64,000 bases of DNA from assembly GCA_965267435.1 (NCBI GenBank), contig OZ253960.1, forward strand, positions 4,340,001 through 4,404,000, in the 5' to 3' direction. Shown here piece by piece: positions 1-8,325 of this stretch; position 1 is the stretch's first letter; every line of letters starts with the position of its first letter. The translations under genes were made by a program, and so were the position numbers. The DNA comes from JAWPMT01 sp965267435. GTDB taxonomy: Bacteria > Bacteroidota > Bacteroidia > Cytophagales > Cyclobacteriaceae. A model generated the notes under the pieces. It ran no database searches. It saw only the letters and a program-made list of their open reading frames with translations, and had not been told where the DNA came from.

Positions 1-724
1 GCTTGTTGCCACTTGTGTAGGCAGCAAACCCCAGGTCTTTGTGGAGCATGTCGAGCTTGTCGAGGAGGTATGTGCCGTCGGCCAGCTGGCCTCCAAAACC
101 GAACTGCGGAATGGGATTGTCCACCAACAGAATCGAGAGAAAGATCGCTGGGAGCATGTAAGCAAAGATCAGCACGCAGTACTGTGCTACCTGTGTGTAG
201 GTGATCCCCTTCATTCCGCCGAGAACGGCATAGAAGAAGACAATACCGACGCCGATCACGACGCCCCAACCAAAGGGTACCTCCAGAAATCGGGAGAAAG
301 CGATACCCACTCCCTTCATCTGCCCTACGACATAGGTGAATGACACAAAGAGGGCGCATACTACCGCTACGAGTCGTGCGGTATCGGAATAGTACCTCTC
401 CCCGATGAAGTCCGGGATGGTGAACTTGCCAAACTTCCGCAGATACGGTGCCAGCAGGAGTGCTAAAAGCACGTAGCCTCCTGTCCAGCCCATCAGGTAT
501 TGGGAGCCGTCATATCCCATGAAGGAAATGAGTCCCGCCATTGAAATGAAAGAGGCAGCCGACATCCAGTCTGCAGCTGTAGCCATCCCATTGAGCACCG
601 GGTGCACGTGACCCCCGGCCACATAAAACTCACTTGTAGAAGCTGCTCGGGCCCACAGGGCCACCACGATGTAAACCACGAACGTGATGCCCACGATCAC
701 GAAAGTCCAAATCTGTACCGTCAT
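1..724 (-). CDS. Sodium:solute symporter large subunit (VC_2705-like), 3' part off window
   Basis: Integral membrane transporter of the sodium:solute symporter family; it would couple Na+ entry to uptake of a small organic solute, perhaps a carboxylate. About 241 N-terminal residues are visible and the frame runs off the left edge still open. The start is the ATG at 722-724, three bases after the stop of the small DUF4212 gene. The protein opens with a hydrophobic segment (MTVQIWTFVIVGITF), then a family-typical stretch near residues 50-65 (ADWMSAASFISMAG), and has about five membrane segments before the edge. Pairing with an upstream DUF4212 subunit is the hallmark of the VC_2705 subfamily. 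The substrate cannot be told from sequence. Confidence 0.93.
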   Translation of the reverse strand, partial: MTVQIWTFVIVGITFVVYIVVALWARAASTSEFYVAGGHVHPVLNGMATAADWMSAASFISMAGLISFMGYDGSQYLMGWTGGYVLLALLLAPYLRKFGKFTIPDFIGERYYSDTARLVAVVCALFVSFTYVVGQMKGVGIAFSRFLEVPFGWGVVIGVGIVFFYAVLGGMKGITYTQVAQYCVLIFAYMLPAIFLSILLVDNPIPQFGFGGQLADGTYLLDKLDMLHKDLGFAAYTSGNK

Positions 725-727
725 GAT

Positions 728-988
728 TTACAATTCATCTACGTGAAACTTACGATCGAGCCTGTTCATCAGGTAGGTGTAGATGAAGATGAGCACGACG
801 AATATGTAAATGGACCCTTGTTGTGCCATCCAAAATCCCATTTTGAATCCGGCAATCTTGAAGGAATTGAGGGCGTCGGCAAAAAGCACTCCCAAGCCCA
901 GGGAGGACACGACCCATATCGATAGAAGGATCAGGACATACCGCACGTTGGTACGCCAGTACTTTCGTAGTTTTTCAGGCTGAGACAT
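728..988 (-). CDS. DUF4212 small subunit of sodium:solute symporter
   Basis: Small membrane protein (86 residues) of the DUF4212 family, the partner of VC_2705-type sodium symporters. It has two predicted membrane helices, around residues 17-37 (VLILLSIWVVSSLGLGVLF) and 50-70 (GSIYIFVVLIFIYTYL), and ends in a charged tail (NRLDRKFHVDEL). I chose the ATG at 986-988 (MSQPEKLRKYW); an in-frame TTG three codons upstream is possible but less likely. The symporter follows three bases after the stop, so the two are almost certainly co-translated. The role of the small subunit is not well established. Confidence 0.9.
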   Translation of the reverse strand: MSQPEKLRKYWRTNVRYVLILLSIWVVSSLGLGVLFADALNSFKIAGFKMGFWMAQQGSIYIFVVLIFIYTYLMNRLDRKFHVDEL

Positions 989-1102
989 ACCCCACAATTT
1001 AACCCGATCTATGCAATGCCTGCCTATTCGAAAGCTAAATCACATCGAAATTCGGTACAGGAGCCCGGGCAATTCGCAGCTTATGGGAGGGGAGTTCGTC
1101 GT

Positions 1103-1822
1103 CTATCCTAAAAATTCAACCGCGATTGCCAATATGGCCGCTGCAACGCTGACTACCGTCCTCTTGAATCCCAAATGGTGCTCAGGGCTGGTTTCGACGA
1201 AGATGGTGGAGGAAATATGCAAGAAAGAACCACTCACAATACCAAAGAGAACGAGCAATCCTTCTTGTGACATAGACATGAAGTAGTTGCTAAAGACCAT
1301 GCCTGCTGGCGAGGCCAGCGAAAAGACCAGTAGGAAAAGCAACTCTGGTAATCTCGGTTTGTCACCGACCTTAATCACCGCCATGAGGGCGAATGCTGCG
1401 GGCACCTTGTGAAACACGATGCCAAGAAGCAGTGAATACGACTCGTGCTGTCCGTGAAAGGGAGAACCATGGGTGAGCAACGAACCCTCCAGCAGCGAGT
1501 GGATGATCAGCGCAACAATCAGCCCGAGCTTGCTACTCTGGGAGCCATGACCGCGATGAAAGTGACCATGCTCGACGCCCCTGGTGAAAGTCTCCAGCAA
1601 CTGCTGGAAGAAAAAGCCCACCAGCACAAAGACACCGATCCGCATGGGATGGGTGCTGATAGTGAACAACTCCGGGAGGATATGAATAACCGTAATGGAG
1701 AACAGGAAGGCACCAGCGAATACCAAAGGCAATCGGAGGTTGTCCGACTTGAAGCCCAGCCAATAAATCAGCATTCCACCCATGAAGGTGGCCAGAAACA
1801 ATATGATGAAATTCAGTGCCAT
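1103..1822 (-). CDS. ZIP family divalent metal transporter
   Basis: Inner-membrane ZIP (SLC39-type) transporter of 239 residues, expected to import Zn2+, Fe2+ or Mn2+. Visible family features: about eight hydrophobic segments; the metal-site helix with HSLLEG (residues 108-113) and the next with HKVPAAF (138-144); a His-rich cytoplasmic loop (HGHFHRGHGS, 85-94) between helices 3 and 4; and HILPEL at 47-52. The start overlaps the 3' end of the upstream methyltransferase gene by 10 bases, indicating translational coupling. Metal specificity cannot be deduced from sequence alone. Confidence 0.92.
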   Translation of the reverse strand: MALNFIILFLATFMGGMLIYWLGFKSDNLRLPLVFAGAFLFSITVIHILPELFTISTHPMRIGVFVLVGFFFQQLLETFTRGVEHGHFHRGHGSQSSKLGLIVALIIHSLLEGSLLTHGSPFHGQHESYSLLLGIVFHKVPAAFALMAVIKVGDKPRLPELLFLLVFSLASPAGMVFSNYFMSMSQEGLLVLFGIVSGSFLHISSTIFVETSPEHHLGFKRTVVSVAAAILAIAVEFLG

Positions 1823-2550
1823 AACTGCGTCACAAATATCAGTCGCTCGGACTGCTCAGGTTGATACGGTTTGAGGTGATAATCACCAAACACGCGAATT
1901 GGTTTCATTCCTGCGTGCTCAAAGTACTCAATAAATTCTACCCTCCGAATGGCTTGAACCTTCTCACGGTACGAGTAGCTCGTTCCTTCGTCCTCAAAAT
2001 TGATGTCCTTCAGAATGAATTCGCCATCAAAACTCCTTTTTATATGAAATTCGATGCCATCCACAATTTTCGTTTCTTCCGGGATCAGGTCATGGATAAC
2101 TCTGTAGGGGTTGAGGAAATCTAATACAAACCTCCCGCCCGGCCTTAGTGATTGGGCCACCGCTGTGACGGTCTGCTGATGCTCTCCCCGCGAATCGAAG
2201 TAGCCAAAACTGGTAAACAGATTGAGCACGAGGTCGAAAGCCTCCTGCCGAAACACTTCCCGCATATCATGCTGATAAAACCTGAGGTGCTCATTGGCAA
2301 ATTGCGAGGCATAGGTGATGTTTTCTTCCTGCAGGTCGAGTCCGGTGACATCATAGCCTTTGTCATTCAAGTAAAGCGCATGCCTGCCTTTACCACACGC
2401 CAGATCCATGATCCGACAGTCGTCATCTGGCTTCAGCGCAGTCAGGAGATTGTCGAGGAAGAAACTGGCCTCCTCCGTATCGCGGTCTTTATAGAGCTTG
2501 AAATAGTAGGGCGAACCAAACCACTCCCCAAACCACTCCTTCTTGCTCAC
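1813..2550 (-). CDS. Class I SAM-dependent methyltransferase
   Basis: Rossmann-fold methyltransferase of 245 residues. Motif I is clear (IMDLACGKGRHALYL, about residues 47-61), followed by the acidic end of strand 2 (VTGLDLQ) and a motif IV region (FDLVLNLFTSFGYF) typical of the methyltransferase-25 group. The N-terminus (KEWFGEWFGSPYYFKLYKDRD) is a recurrent signature of this group in Bacteroidota. The substrate is unknown; a small molecule is more likely than nucleic acid. It overlaps apbE upstream by four bases and the ZIP gene downstream by ten, so the three form one transcription unit. Confidence 0.9.
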   Translation of the reverse strand: MSKKEWFGEWFGSPYYFKLYKDRDTEEASFFLDNLLTALKPDDDCRIMDLACGKGRHALYLNDKGYDVTGLDLQEENITYASQFANEHLRFYQHDMREVFRQEAFDLVLNLFTSFGYFDSRGEHQQTVTAVAQSLRPGGRFVLDFLNPYRVIHDLIPEETKIVDGIEFHIKRSFDGEFILKDINFEDEGTSYSYREKVQAIRRVEFIEYFEHAGMKPIRVFGDYHLKPYQPEQSERLIFVTQLWH

Positions 2551-3602
2551 TCCCCGGTGGCTTGTTGGTCCAGGTTCAGCGTCACATATTCTTCAAGGCC
2601 GGTAGAAACGTAGGTCTTCGTCTCATCGCCCTCTCGATAAATGAGGACCGCCTCAATACCAGGGTCTCCCTCCACCAATTCGACGGATGCCGATACACCC
2701 ATGACCATGAATGCCGTAGCATAGGCGTCAGCCTCCATGCAATCCCGCGCAAAGACGGAGGCGCTCAGGATGTTGTTGAAATTGTTGTATCCCGTCCGCG
2801 GGTCAACAATGTGCGCGAAGATCTCGCCATCTTTCTCGTAGTAGTTGCGATAGTTGCCGGAAGTAGCCAAAGAATTGTCTTCCATGCTGACGATCGCCAA
2901 AAGCTTTCTCTCATACCTGGAAACCAGGGGGTCTTCAATGCCTATTCGCCAGAGATTCCCTTCCATATTCGCGCCCTTGGTACGCACCTCACCGCCTATC
3001 TCCACCATGTAGTGCTCGACGCCCAGCCCCTCGAGGTACAGTCCCACAAGATCAACGGCGTAGCCTTTAGCGATGGCGCTAAAGTCGAGGTACATGCCTG
3101 AGCGCTTGGCCACATAGTCATCAGTGAAGCTCACACTCGAAAAATTGACTAGCGCGAGCAACGAATCCACCTCCGAGGAATCAGGGGAATGCGTCACTCC
3201 TTCGGGGCCGAATCCCCAGGCATTGACCAGTGGGCCTACCGTAGGGTCGAACGCGCCATCGGTCACCTTCACAACCTCCTGGCTCGCCTGCAATACCGGC
3301 AAGAACAAATCTGACTCGAATACCAGCGTGTCATTACGATTGAATCGCGAGATCTCTGAGTCGGGAATATAGGTCGAGAGTGATTGATTGAACGCCCTCA
3401 GCAAAGAGTCTACTCCACCCTGGAGATCAAGCGGCCTGCTGGCTATCGCCTTGATGCTGTACGGCACCGTACCCATGGTCTGGCCGCTTCTTGCCGTCAT
3501 CTGAGGTTGGGGGCCCTCTCTCCTTGCAAACCAAAACAGCGCCGCGATCAGCGCAAGGCCGAAGAGAAGACGGGCCCTCCTGCGGTTCGGGGGATTGCTC
3601 AT
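2547..3602 (-). CDS. apbE: FAD:protein FMN transferase (ApbE)
   Basis: Transfers FMN from FAD onto a Thr/Ser of target proteins, classically the Na+-translocating NADH:quinone reductase or RNF subunits. It is 351 residues from the ATG at 3600-3602; a GTG seven codons upstream is less likely. An N-terminal membrane anchor (RLLFGLALIAALFWFARR, about 11-28) places the catalytic part outside the inner membrane. Family motifs: QTMGTVPYSIK near 41-51, GAFDPTVGPLVNAWGF, YLDFSAIAKGYAVD, YMVEIGGEVRTKG, HIVDPRTGY and ADAYATAFMVMG. No flavin-acceptor gene lies nearby. Its 3' end overlaps the methyltransferase start (ATGA). Confidence 0.95.
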   Translation of the reverse strand: MSNPPNRRRARLLFGLALIAALFWFARREGPQPQMTARSGQTMGTVPYSIKAIASRPLDLQGGVDSLLRAFNQSLSTYIPDSEISRFNRNDTLVFESDLFLPVLQASQEVVKVTDGAFDPTVGPLVNAWGFGPEGVTHSPDSSEVDSLLALVNFSSVSFTDDYVAKRSGMYLDFSAIAKGYAVDLVGLYLEGLGVEHYMVEIGGEVRTKGANMEGNLWRIGIEDPLVSRYERKLLAIVSMEDNSLATSGNYRNYYEKDGEIFAHIVDPRTGYNNFNNILSASVFARDCMEADAYATAFMVMGVSASVELVEGDPGIEAVLIYREGDETKTYVSTGLEEYVTLNLDQQATGE

Positions 3603-3652
3603 GTCACATTTTTGTTTGCCCACAATAATAGGCGATGGACAACACTCATTCC

Positions 3653-3660
3653 TATATTTG
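3653..3660 (+). promoter_or_regulatory. Candidate -7 box for ruvB-queG
   Basis: TATATTTG matches the Bacteroidota -7 consensus TAnnTTTG exactly and ends 11 bases before the ruvB ATG, in the short region divergent from apbE. No convincing -33 TTTG lies at the usual distance, so this rests on the -7 box and position only. Confidence 0.45.
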
Positions 3661-3671
3661 TTATCGAAACC

Positions 3672-4697
3672 ATGAGAGAAGATTACTTAAGCGGTGACAG
3701 TGGAGAGATGTCCTCCTCCGAAAAGGAGTTTGAGAAAGCCCTGCGGCCGCTTAGCTTCGACGACTTCACGGGGCAAGGGAAGGTCGTTGAGAACCTAAAA
3801 ATATTCGTGGGAGCCGCAAAGCTGCGCAGCGAGCCCCTTGACCATGTGCTCCTGCATGGCCCTCCTGGTTTGGGGAAGACAACACTTTCGCACATCATCG
3901 CCAACGAACTGGGCACAAACATCAAGGTCTCCAGTGGACCGGTGCTGGACAAAGCCAGCGAACTGGCAGGGCTGCTGACCAACCTGGAAGATCATGACGT
4001 CCTCTTCATCGATGAGATCCATCGTCTGAATCCCGTCGTCGAAGAATACCTCTACTCTGCGATGGAGGACTATAAGATCGACATCATGCTCGACTCCGGC
4101 CCTAACGCCCGGACGGTGCAGATTGCCCTCAACCCCTTCACGTTGATCGGTGCTACGACAAGGTCAGGATTGTTGACAGCCCCCTTGAGGGCGAGGTTCG
4201 GTATCAATTCGCGGCTGGAATACTACGACGCCCAACTGCTCACAAAGATCGTCGGTAGGTCTGCCGACATCCTTGGTGCTGCCATCGACGAGGAAGCGGC
4301 TTACGAAATTGCACGGCGAAGCCGAGGTACTCCCCGAATTGCCAACAACCTGCTGCGCCGAACGCGCGACTTTGCGCAGATCAAAGGGGACGGGTCGATC
4401 ACACTGGATATCGCCCGCATGGCGCTGAAGGCACTCGACGTGGATGACCATGGCCTGGACGAAATGGACAATCGCATCCTCGCAACCATCATCAACAAGT
4501 TCAAAGGCGGGCCCGTGGGGATCAGCACCATTGCCACTGCCTGTGGTGAGGAGGCCGAAACCATCGAAGAGGTCTATGAACCCTTCCTGATCATGGAGGG
4601 ATTTATCAAACGCACCTCGCGTGGTCGCCAGGCGACTGAATTGGCCTACCGCCACCTGGGGGAGATCCCCCCTCAACAGATGGGCACATTATTCTGA
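3672..4697 (+). CDS. ruvB: Holliday junction branch migration helicase RuvB
   Basis: AAA+ ATPase motor of the RuvAB complex that drives Holliday junction migration. The 341-residue product from the ATG at 3672 has the usual length; the open frame extends further upstream but into the divergent apbE region. Motifs: Walker A GPPGLGKT (63-70), Walker B DEIH (114-117), sensor 1 GATTR (160-164), arginine finger region LRARFG (172-177), sensor 2 RGTPRIANNLLRR (219-230), and a C-terminal winged helix ending FIKRTSRGRQATELAYRHLG. queG follows after eight bases. ruvA is not in the window. Confidence 0.98.
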   Translation: MREDYLSGDSGEMSSSEKEFEKALRPLSFDDFTGQGKVVENLKIFVGAAKLRSEPLDHVLLHGPPGLGKTTLSHIIANELGTNIKVSSGPVLDKASELAGLLTNLEDHDVLFIDEIHRLNPVVEEYLYSAMEDYKIDIMLDSGPNARTVQIALNPFTLIGATTRSGLLTAPLRARFGINSRLEYYDAQLLTKIVGRSADILGAAIDEEAAYEIARRSRGTPRIANNLLRRTRDFAQIKGDGSITLDIARMALKALDVDDHGLDEMDNRILATIINKFKGGPVGISTIATACGEEAETIEEVYEPFLIMEGFIKRTSRGRQATELAYRHLGEIPPQQMGTLF

Positions 4698-4705
4698 GCT
4701 GCGAG

Positions 4706-5626
4706 ATGAGCCCAGACAAGGCCAGCAGCATCACCAAGCAAATAGCGAAAGATCTCGGTTTCGATCACTGCGGCATAGCCAAGGCCGAATTCCTGGAAGA
4801 GGAGGCCCCCCGGTTGGAGGAGTGGCTCAAAAGCAGCTATCAGGGAAAGATGGGCTACCTCGAAAACCATTTCGACAAGCGCCTCGACCCCCGCAAACTA
4901 GTTCCCGGTGCTCGATCTGTGGTGTCCCTTATTTACAACTACTACCCAGAGAAAGTATGGCAGCGGGATGGTCACCCTAAGATGGCCAAGTATGCCTATG
5001 GGCAGGATTACCACTTCGTCATCAAGGACAAGCTCAAAGACTTCATGGAGCGACTGCGAGCGCAGCTCGGAGAGGTGGAGGGTCGCGTATTTGTAGACTC
5101 AGCACCTGTGCATGAGCGCGCCTGGGCACAGAACGGCGGCCTCGGATGGGTCGGCAAAAATTCACTCCTCCTCAATCGCCAGATGGGCAGCTTCTTCTTC
5201 CTGGCTGAGCTGATCATTGATGCGGCTCTATCGCCTGACCACCCTATTGGTGATTACTGCGGCACGTGTACCAGATGCATGGATGCCTGCCCCACGGATG
5301 CGATCCCCGAGCCCTACGTCGTCGATGGCAGCCGCTGCATCTCCTATCTCACCATCGAGCTCAAAGACCAGATCCCACCGTCTTTTAGCGGCAACATGGA
5401 CGACTGGGTCTTTGGCTGTGATATCTGCCAGGATGTATGTCCCTGGAACCGATTCGCCCGACCACACCAGGAACCGGCCTTTGCCCCTCAGGGGTGGGAA
5501 AACCTGGAGAAACAAGAATGGGAGGAAATGACGGAAGAGGTGTTCCGCAAGGTCTTCAAGAAGAGTGCCGTCAAGAGGACCAAGTTCGAGGGACTGAAGC
5601 GGAACGTGAAGTTTGCTCTTGAATGA
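4706..5626 (+). CDS. queG: Epoxyqueuosine reductase QueG
   Basis: Cobalamin- and [4Fe-4S]-dependent enzyme that reduces epoxyqueuosine to queuosine in tRNA, the last step of Q synthesis. The product is 306 residues. Two ferredoxin-like clusters are visible: C185, C188, C191, C195 (CGTCTRCMDACPTDAI), and C211 with C238, C241, C245 (CDICQDVCPWN). Asp131 in FVDSAPVHERAW is the expected catalytic acid, and GGLGWVGKNSLLL (144-156) is a family block. It sits eight bases after ruvB and is probably co-transcribed with it. The length is near that of short QueG forms lacking the C-terminal HEAT-like domain. Confidence 0.96.
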   Translation: MSPDKASSITKQIAKDLGFDHCGIAKAEFLEEEAPRLEEWLKSSYQGKMGYLENHFDKRLDPRKLVPGARSVVSLIYNYYPEKVWQRDGHPKMAKYAYGQDYHFVIKDKLKDFMERLRAQLGEVEGRVFVDSAPVHERAWAQNGGLGWVGKNSLLLNRQMGSFFFLAELIIDAALSPDHPIGDYCGTCTRCMDACPTDAIPEPYVVDGSRCISYLTIELKDQIPPSFSGNMDDWVFGCDICQDVCPWNRFARPHQEPAFAPQGWENLEKQEWEEMTEEVFRKVFKKSAVKRTKFEGLKRNVKFALE

Positions 5627-5733
5627 CCGAACACCAATATTTCAAGCCACTTCCTGGCCGGAAGGTGAAGCTGAAGACAAGGTAGAGCGCTCAACTCGAG
5701 CAAAGAGCACGGAAGTAACTTCCGCGCTAGAGG

Positions 5734-5766
5734 GTGCGTCCCAGACTGTGCGTCCCAGACTGTGCG
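5734..5766. repeat. Short tandem repeat upstream of purU
   Basis: A 14-base unit (GTGCGTCCCAGACT) occurs twice in a row at 5734-5747 and 5748-5761, followed by five bases of a third copy. It lies in the 191-base gap between queG and purU. The same gap holds two small dyads: an imperfect one at about 5649-5668 (CTTCC/GGAAG) and the palindrome GGAAGTAACTTCC at 5711-5723. Neither dyad is followed by a T-tract, so neither is a clear terminator. Confidence 0.75.
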
Positions 5767-5817
5767 CCAATTCTATTTTCTGAATAATGGCTAAGTTGCG
5801 CCTCTCTTGATGAGACC

Positions 5818-6687
5818 ATGAAAAAGGAAGACGACCACCGCGCTATACTGCTTATACACTGTCCCGACCAGAAAGGGATCATCTCTGTGGTCACGAAGTT
5901 TTTGTGGGACCGCGATGCCAATGTTGTCGACCTGGATGAGCACGCCGATACGGAACTGGGTGTCTTCTTCTGTCGTGTGGAGTGGGAACTCAAAGGTTTC
6001 GACTACAGTAAACAGCAGATCGAGGAGGACTTCCAGCGGGAGATCGCTACTGGCTACGACATGACGTGGCGGCTGCATTTCACTGATGTGAAGGCTCGCA
6101 TGGCGCTGTTTGTTTCTAAAAGTACCCACTGCCTGTACGATATACTTTTCCGTGCGCAGCAGCGAGACTGGCCATTTGAGATTGCCGTCATCGTCAGTAA
6201 TCACGAGACCAATCGAGCAATCGCTGACCGCTTCGAGATACCGTTTCGTGCTTTTGAAATGTCTGCCGCCAATAAGCAGGAGGTGGAGCAACAGCAGCTA
6301 GCTTTACTGGAGGAGCTCCGTGTCGACTTTATTGTGCTTGCGAGGTATATGCAGATCCTTAGCAGCCAATTCGTGCATCAGTACCCGAACCGGATCATCA
6401 ATATCCACCACTCCTTCCTACCGGCATTTCCCGGAGCGCGGCCCTATCATCAGGCGTACGCCCGGGGTGTCAAGGTCATTGGCGCCACCAGTCACTACGT
6501 GACGGAGGACCTCGACGCCGGCCCGATCATCGAGCAGGATGTCGTCAAGATCTCACACAAAGACGAAGTCTCCGATCTGGTGCGGAAGGGCCAGGATCTG
6601 GAGAAGATCGTGTTGTCCAGGGCCATTTGGGCGCACATCCACCGCAAGGTGCTACCCTACGGGAACAAGACGATCATTTTTGATTGA
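5818..6687 (+). CDS. purU: Formyltetrahydrofolate deformylase PurU
   Basis: Hydrolyses 10-formyl-THF to formate and THF, balancing one-carbon pools and supplying formate for purine synthesis. At 289 residues it has the usual two-part structure: an N-terminal ACT domain (about 9-85, starting ILLIHCPDQKGIISVV) and a formyltransferase-fold domain (about 95-289). The catalytic block is intact: NRIINIHHSFLPAFPGARPY contains the conserved N-x-H motif, and SHYVTEDLDAGPIIEQ supplies the conserved Asp. The start ATG at 5818 gives MKKEDDHRAILL. It is probably monocistronic; the lipoprotein gene downstream converges. Confidence 0.96.
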   Translation: MKKEDDHRAILLIHCPDQKGIISVVTKFLWDRDANVVDLDEHADTELGVFFCRVEWELKGFDYSKQQIEEDFQREIATGYDMTWRLHFTDVKARMALFVSKSTHCLYDILFRAQQRDWPFEIAVIVSNHETNRAIADRFEIPFRAFEMSAANKQEVEQQQLALLEELRVDFIVLARYMQILSSQFVHQYPNRIINIHHSFLPAFPGARPYHQAYARGVKVIGATSHYVTEDLDAGPIIEQDVVKISHKDEVSDLVRKGQDLEKIVLSRAIWAHIHRKVLPYGNKTIIFD

Positions 6688-6750
6688 GGGGAGGGTACCG
6701 CAGGTCCGCTATAGTAGGATTTGTGACCCTCAAGTCTTCCCTTATCGTTC

Positions 6751-7239
6751 CTACTGTCCGCAGATCGTCGCAACGAACGATCCTGACACCTGGTTGTCGC
6801 CATCCATGGTGGCCTCCAGGTTGCCAAAGACTTGATTGCCCGTGATCTCGGTGATCTCTACGAAACCACTTGTTGCCAACTCAAATCCTCCGACAGAGCG
6901 ATCGGGATAGAACTTCACACCCTGGTTAGCAAACTCAAAGGGAAGGGCATATCTGCCAGTGGCTGCCGTGACGGTAAACCTCACGTACTCCTGCCCCGGA
7001 AACAGGACACTGCAGCCATCATCTGCCAACTGCTCATCTACACCGATCAAGTTGATCGTGTACTGCTCGTCGATCTCTTCAAAAATGGCCGTACTCACAT
7101 CGAGTTGCCACTCAACGCCGGCAATAACGCCTGTCACTGGATCAGTCAGTCCACCGTCATCCATGGCGTCATCTTCACCGGAGCAAGCAACCATGGATAT
7201 CAAGAGGACAAGGCTGAGAATTCGTAAAGCAAATTTCAT
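6751..7239 (-). CDS. Small lipoprotein of unknown function
   Basis: A 162-residue exported protein. The ATG at 7237-7239 starts a classic lipoprotein signal (MKFALRILSLVLLISMVAC) with lipobox MVAC and lipidated Cys19; the open frame extends further upstream but that part is not protein-like. The mature part starts with an acidic linker (SGEDDAMDDGG) and continues as a small domain rich in beta-strand-forming residues (GVEWQLDVSTAIFEEI, FTVTAATGRYALPF). The repeated FVEIT/SGSFVATICG ending resembles the small immunoglobulin-like lipoproteins common in Bacteroidota, but I recognise no specific family. It ends convergently with purU, 63 bases apart. Confidence 0.75.
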   Translation of the reverse strand: MKFALRILSLVLLISMVACSGEDDAMDDGGLTDPVTGVIAGVEWQLDVSTAIFEEIDEQYTINLIGVDEQLADDGCSVLFPGQEYVRFTVTAATGRYALPFEFANQGVKFYPDRSVGGFELATSGFVEITEITGNQVFGNLEATMDGDNQVSGSFVATICGQ

Positions 7240-7273
7240 AGCGTTCTTATTTTTTACAGATAACGACATGAAG

Positions 7274-7305
7274 GAAAGGTACGACTCCGAACAGCGGGAG
7301 TCAAA
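7274..7305 (-). promoter_or_regulatory. Candidate -33/-7 promoter with dyad in the spacer
   Basis: Read on the minus strand, TTTG (7305-7302) is followed by exactly 20 bases and then TACCTTTC (7281-7274), which matches TAnnTTTG at seven of eight positions. The spacing is right for the Bacteroidota housekeeping sigma factor, and the start codon of the lipoprotein gene lies 35 bases further on. The spacer is almost wholly an inverted repeat, GACTCC-(8 nt)-GGAGTC at 7283-7302, which could be an operator. Confidence 0.45.
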
Positions 7306-7468
7306 TGGTTGGGACCTATCGAAATGAAACGGTATATCAGCCGGAGTGAGAGGGGGTGAATGGGGAAGGCGGCAGGGGATTGATGGTTTAGATGTGTGGG
7401 GGGAGCTAAGAAGGCCTTCGCTTCTTAATGAGAGGCACTGGAATTGCAACAAAATAGTGGACTATAAG

Positions 7469-8293
7469 TCAAGCGCATTTTAATTGTTGAATGTTTGCGA
7501 ATTGCTCCGGGGATTTATACCCCAGATACGCATGTTTTCTTCTACGGTTATACCAGATCTCAATGAATTCGAATAGCTCGGTTTTGGCATGCAAGATCCC
7601 CTGGAAGCTGGTGTGTTTGACCATTTCCGATTTGAGAATCTTGAAGAAGTTTTCGGCGACTGCATTATCCCAGCAATTACCCTTTCTGCTCATGCTTTGT
7701 GTTACTGAGTTATTGCGAAGCACCCTTGTGAAGGTATTTGAAGCATACTGAACACCTTGATCTGAATGGAAAGTCAGACGAGCGTCAACCGGCCTGTTCT
7801 TCGTTGCCATCCGCCAAGCCGGTAGGATCGTATCCTCGGTTGCCAGCGAAGTACCTGAAGACCAGCCAACAATCTTACGGTCAAATAAGTCCATGATAAT
7901 AGTGAGGTACATCCAGCCTTGCCTGGTGGCGATGTAGGTGATATCTGAAACCCATTTCCTTCCGGCTTCTGTTGCCTTGAAGTCCCTGTTTAACAAATTG
8001 GGGGCCACTGGGAAGTGATGAGCACTATCTGTAGTAGCTCCTCTGAACTTCCTTGTTATGATGCTCCTTAGCCCCTTATAACGCATAATTCTGGCCACTC
8101 TAGGCCTGGATACTTTCCATCCCAAATCAGAGAGCTCATCAGTGATCTTGGGGCTGCCGTACCGCTGACGACTTTCACGATAAATCCTATCGATCTCAGC
8201 TGCTATTTCCTCATTCTCCATTTGACGTTTCGAGGGCTCCCTGACCTGCCACTGGTAATAACCACTCCTGCTTACTTTGAAGACTTTGCACAT
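7469..8293 (-). CDS. IS3-family transposase OrfB (DDE integrase core)
   Basis: Catalytic half of the IS3-type transposase, 274 residues from its internal ATG. It has an N-terminal HTH_21-like region (MENEEIAAEIDRIYRESRQRYGSPKITDEL) and an rve integrase core with the DDE triad at D117 (WVSDITYI), D178 (FHSDQGVQY) and E214 (NAVAENFFKILKSE). The frame is open upstream of the ATG back to the A6G slippery site, adding KHLLQERQQIFQFIKDHHHL and more, so the natural product is probably the OrfAB fusion made by -1 frameshifting. The stop TGA at 7469-7471 lies inside or beside the inverted repeat. Confidence 0.95.
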   Translation of the reverse strand: MCKVFKVSRSGYYQWQVREPSKRQMENEEIAAEIDRIYRESRQRYGSPKITDELSDLGWKVSRPRVARIMRYKGLRSIITRKFRGATTDSAHHFPVAPNLLNRDFKATEAGRKWVSDITYIATRQGWMYLTIIMDLFDRKIVGWSSGTSLATEDTILPAWRMATKNRPVDARLTFHSDQGVQYASNTFTRVLRNNSVTQSMSRKGNCWDNAVAENFFKILKSEMVKHTSFQGILHAKTELFEFIEIWYNRRRKHAYLGYKSPEQFANIQQLKCA

Positions 8294-8325
8294 CCTCTCA
8301 ACACCAAATAGGTGGTGATGATCCT

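Noticed and set aside
1011..1102. Possible small gene between DUF4212 and ZIP genes
   Set aside because: The 91-codon plus-strand frame is mostly antisense to the ZIP gene and not protein-like; the gap is more likely a promoter region.
3384..3671. Upstream in-frame extension of ruvB
   Set aside because: The frame is open but lies antisense inside apbE and its sequence is not RuvB-like; the family starts near the ATG at 3672, which has a -7 box just before it.
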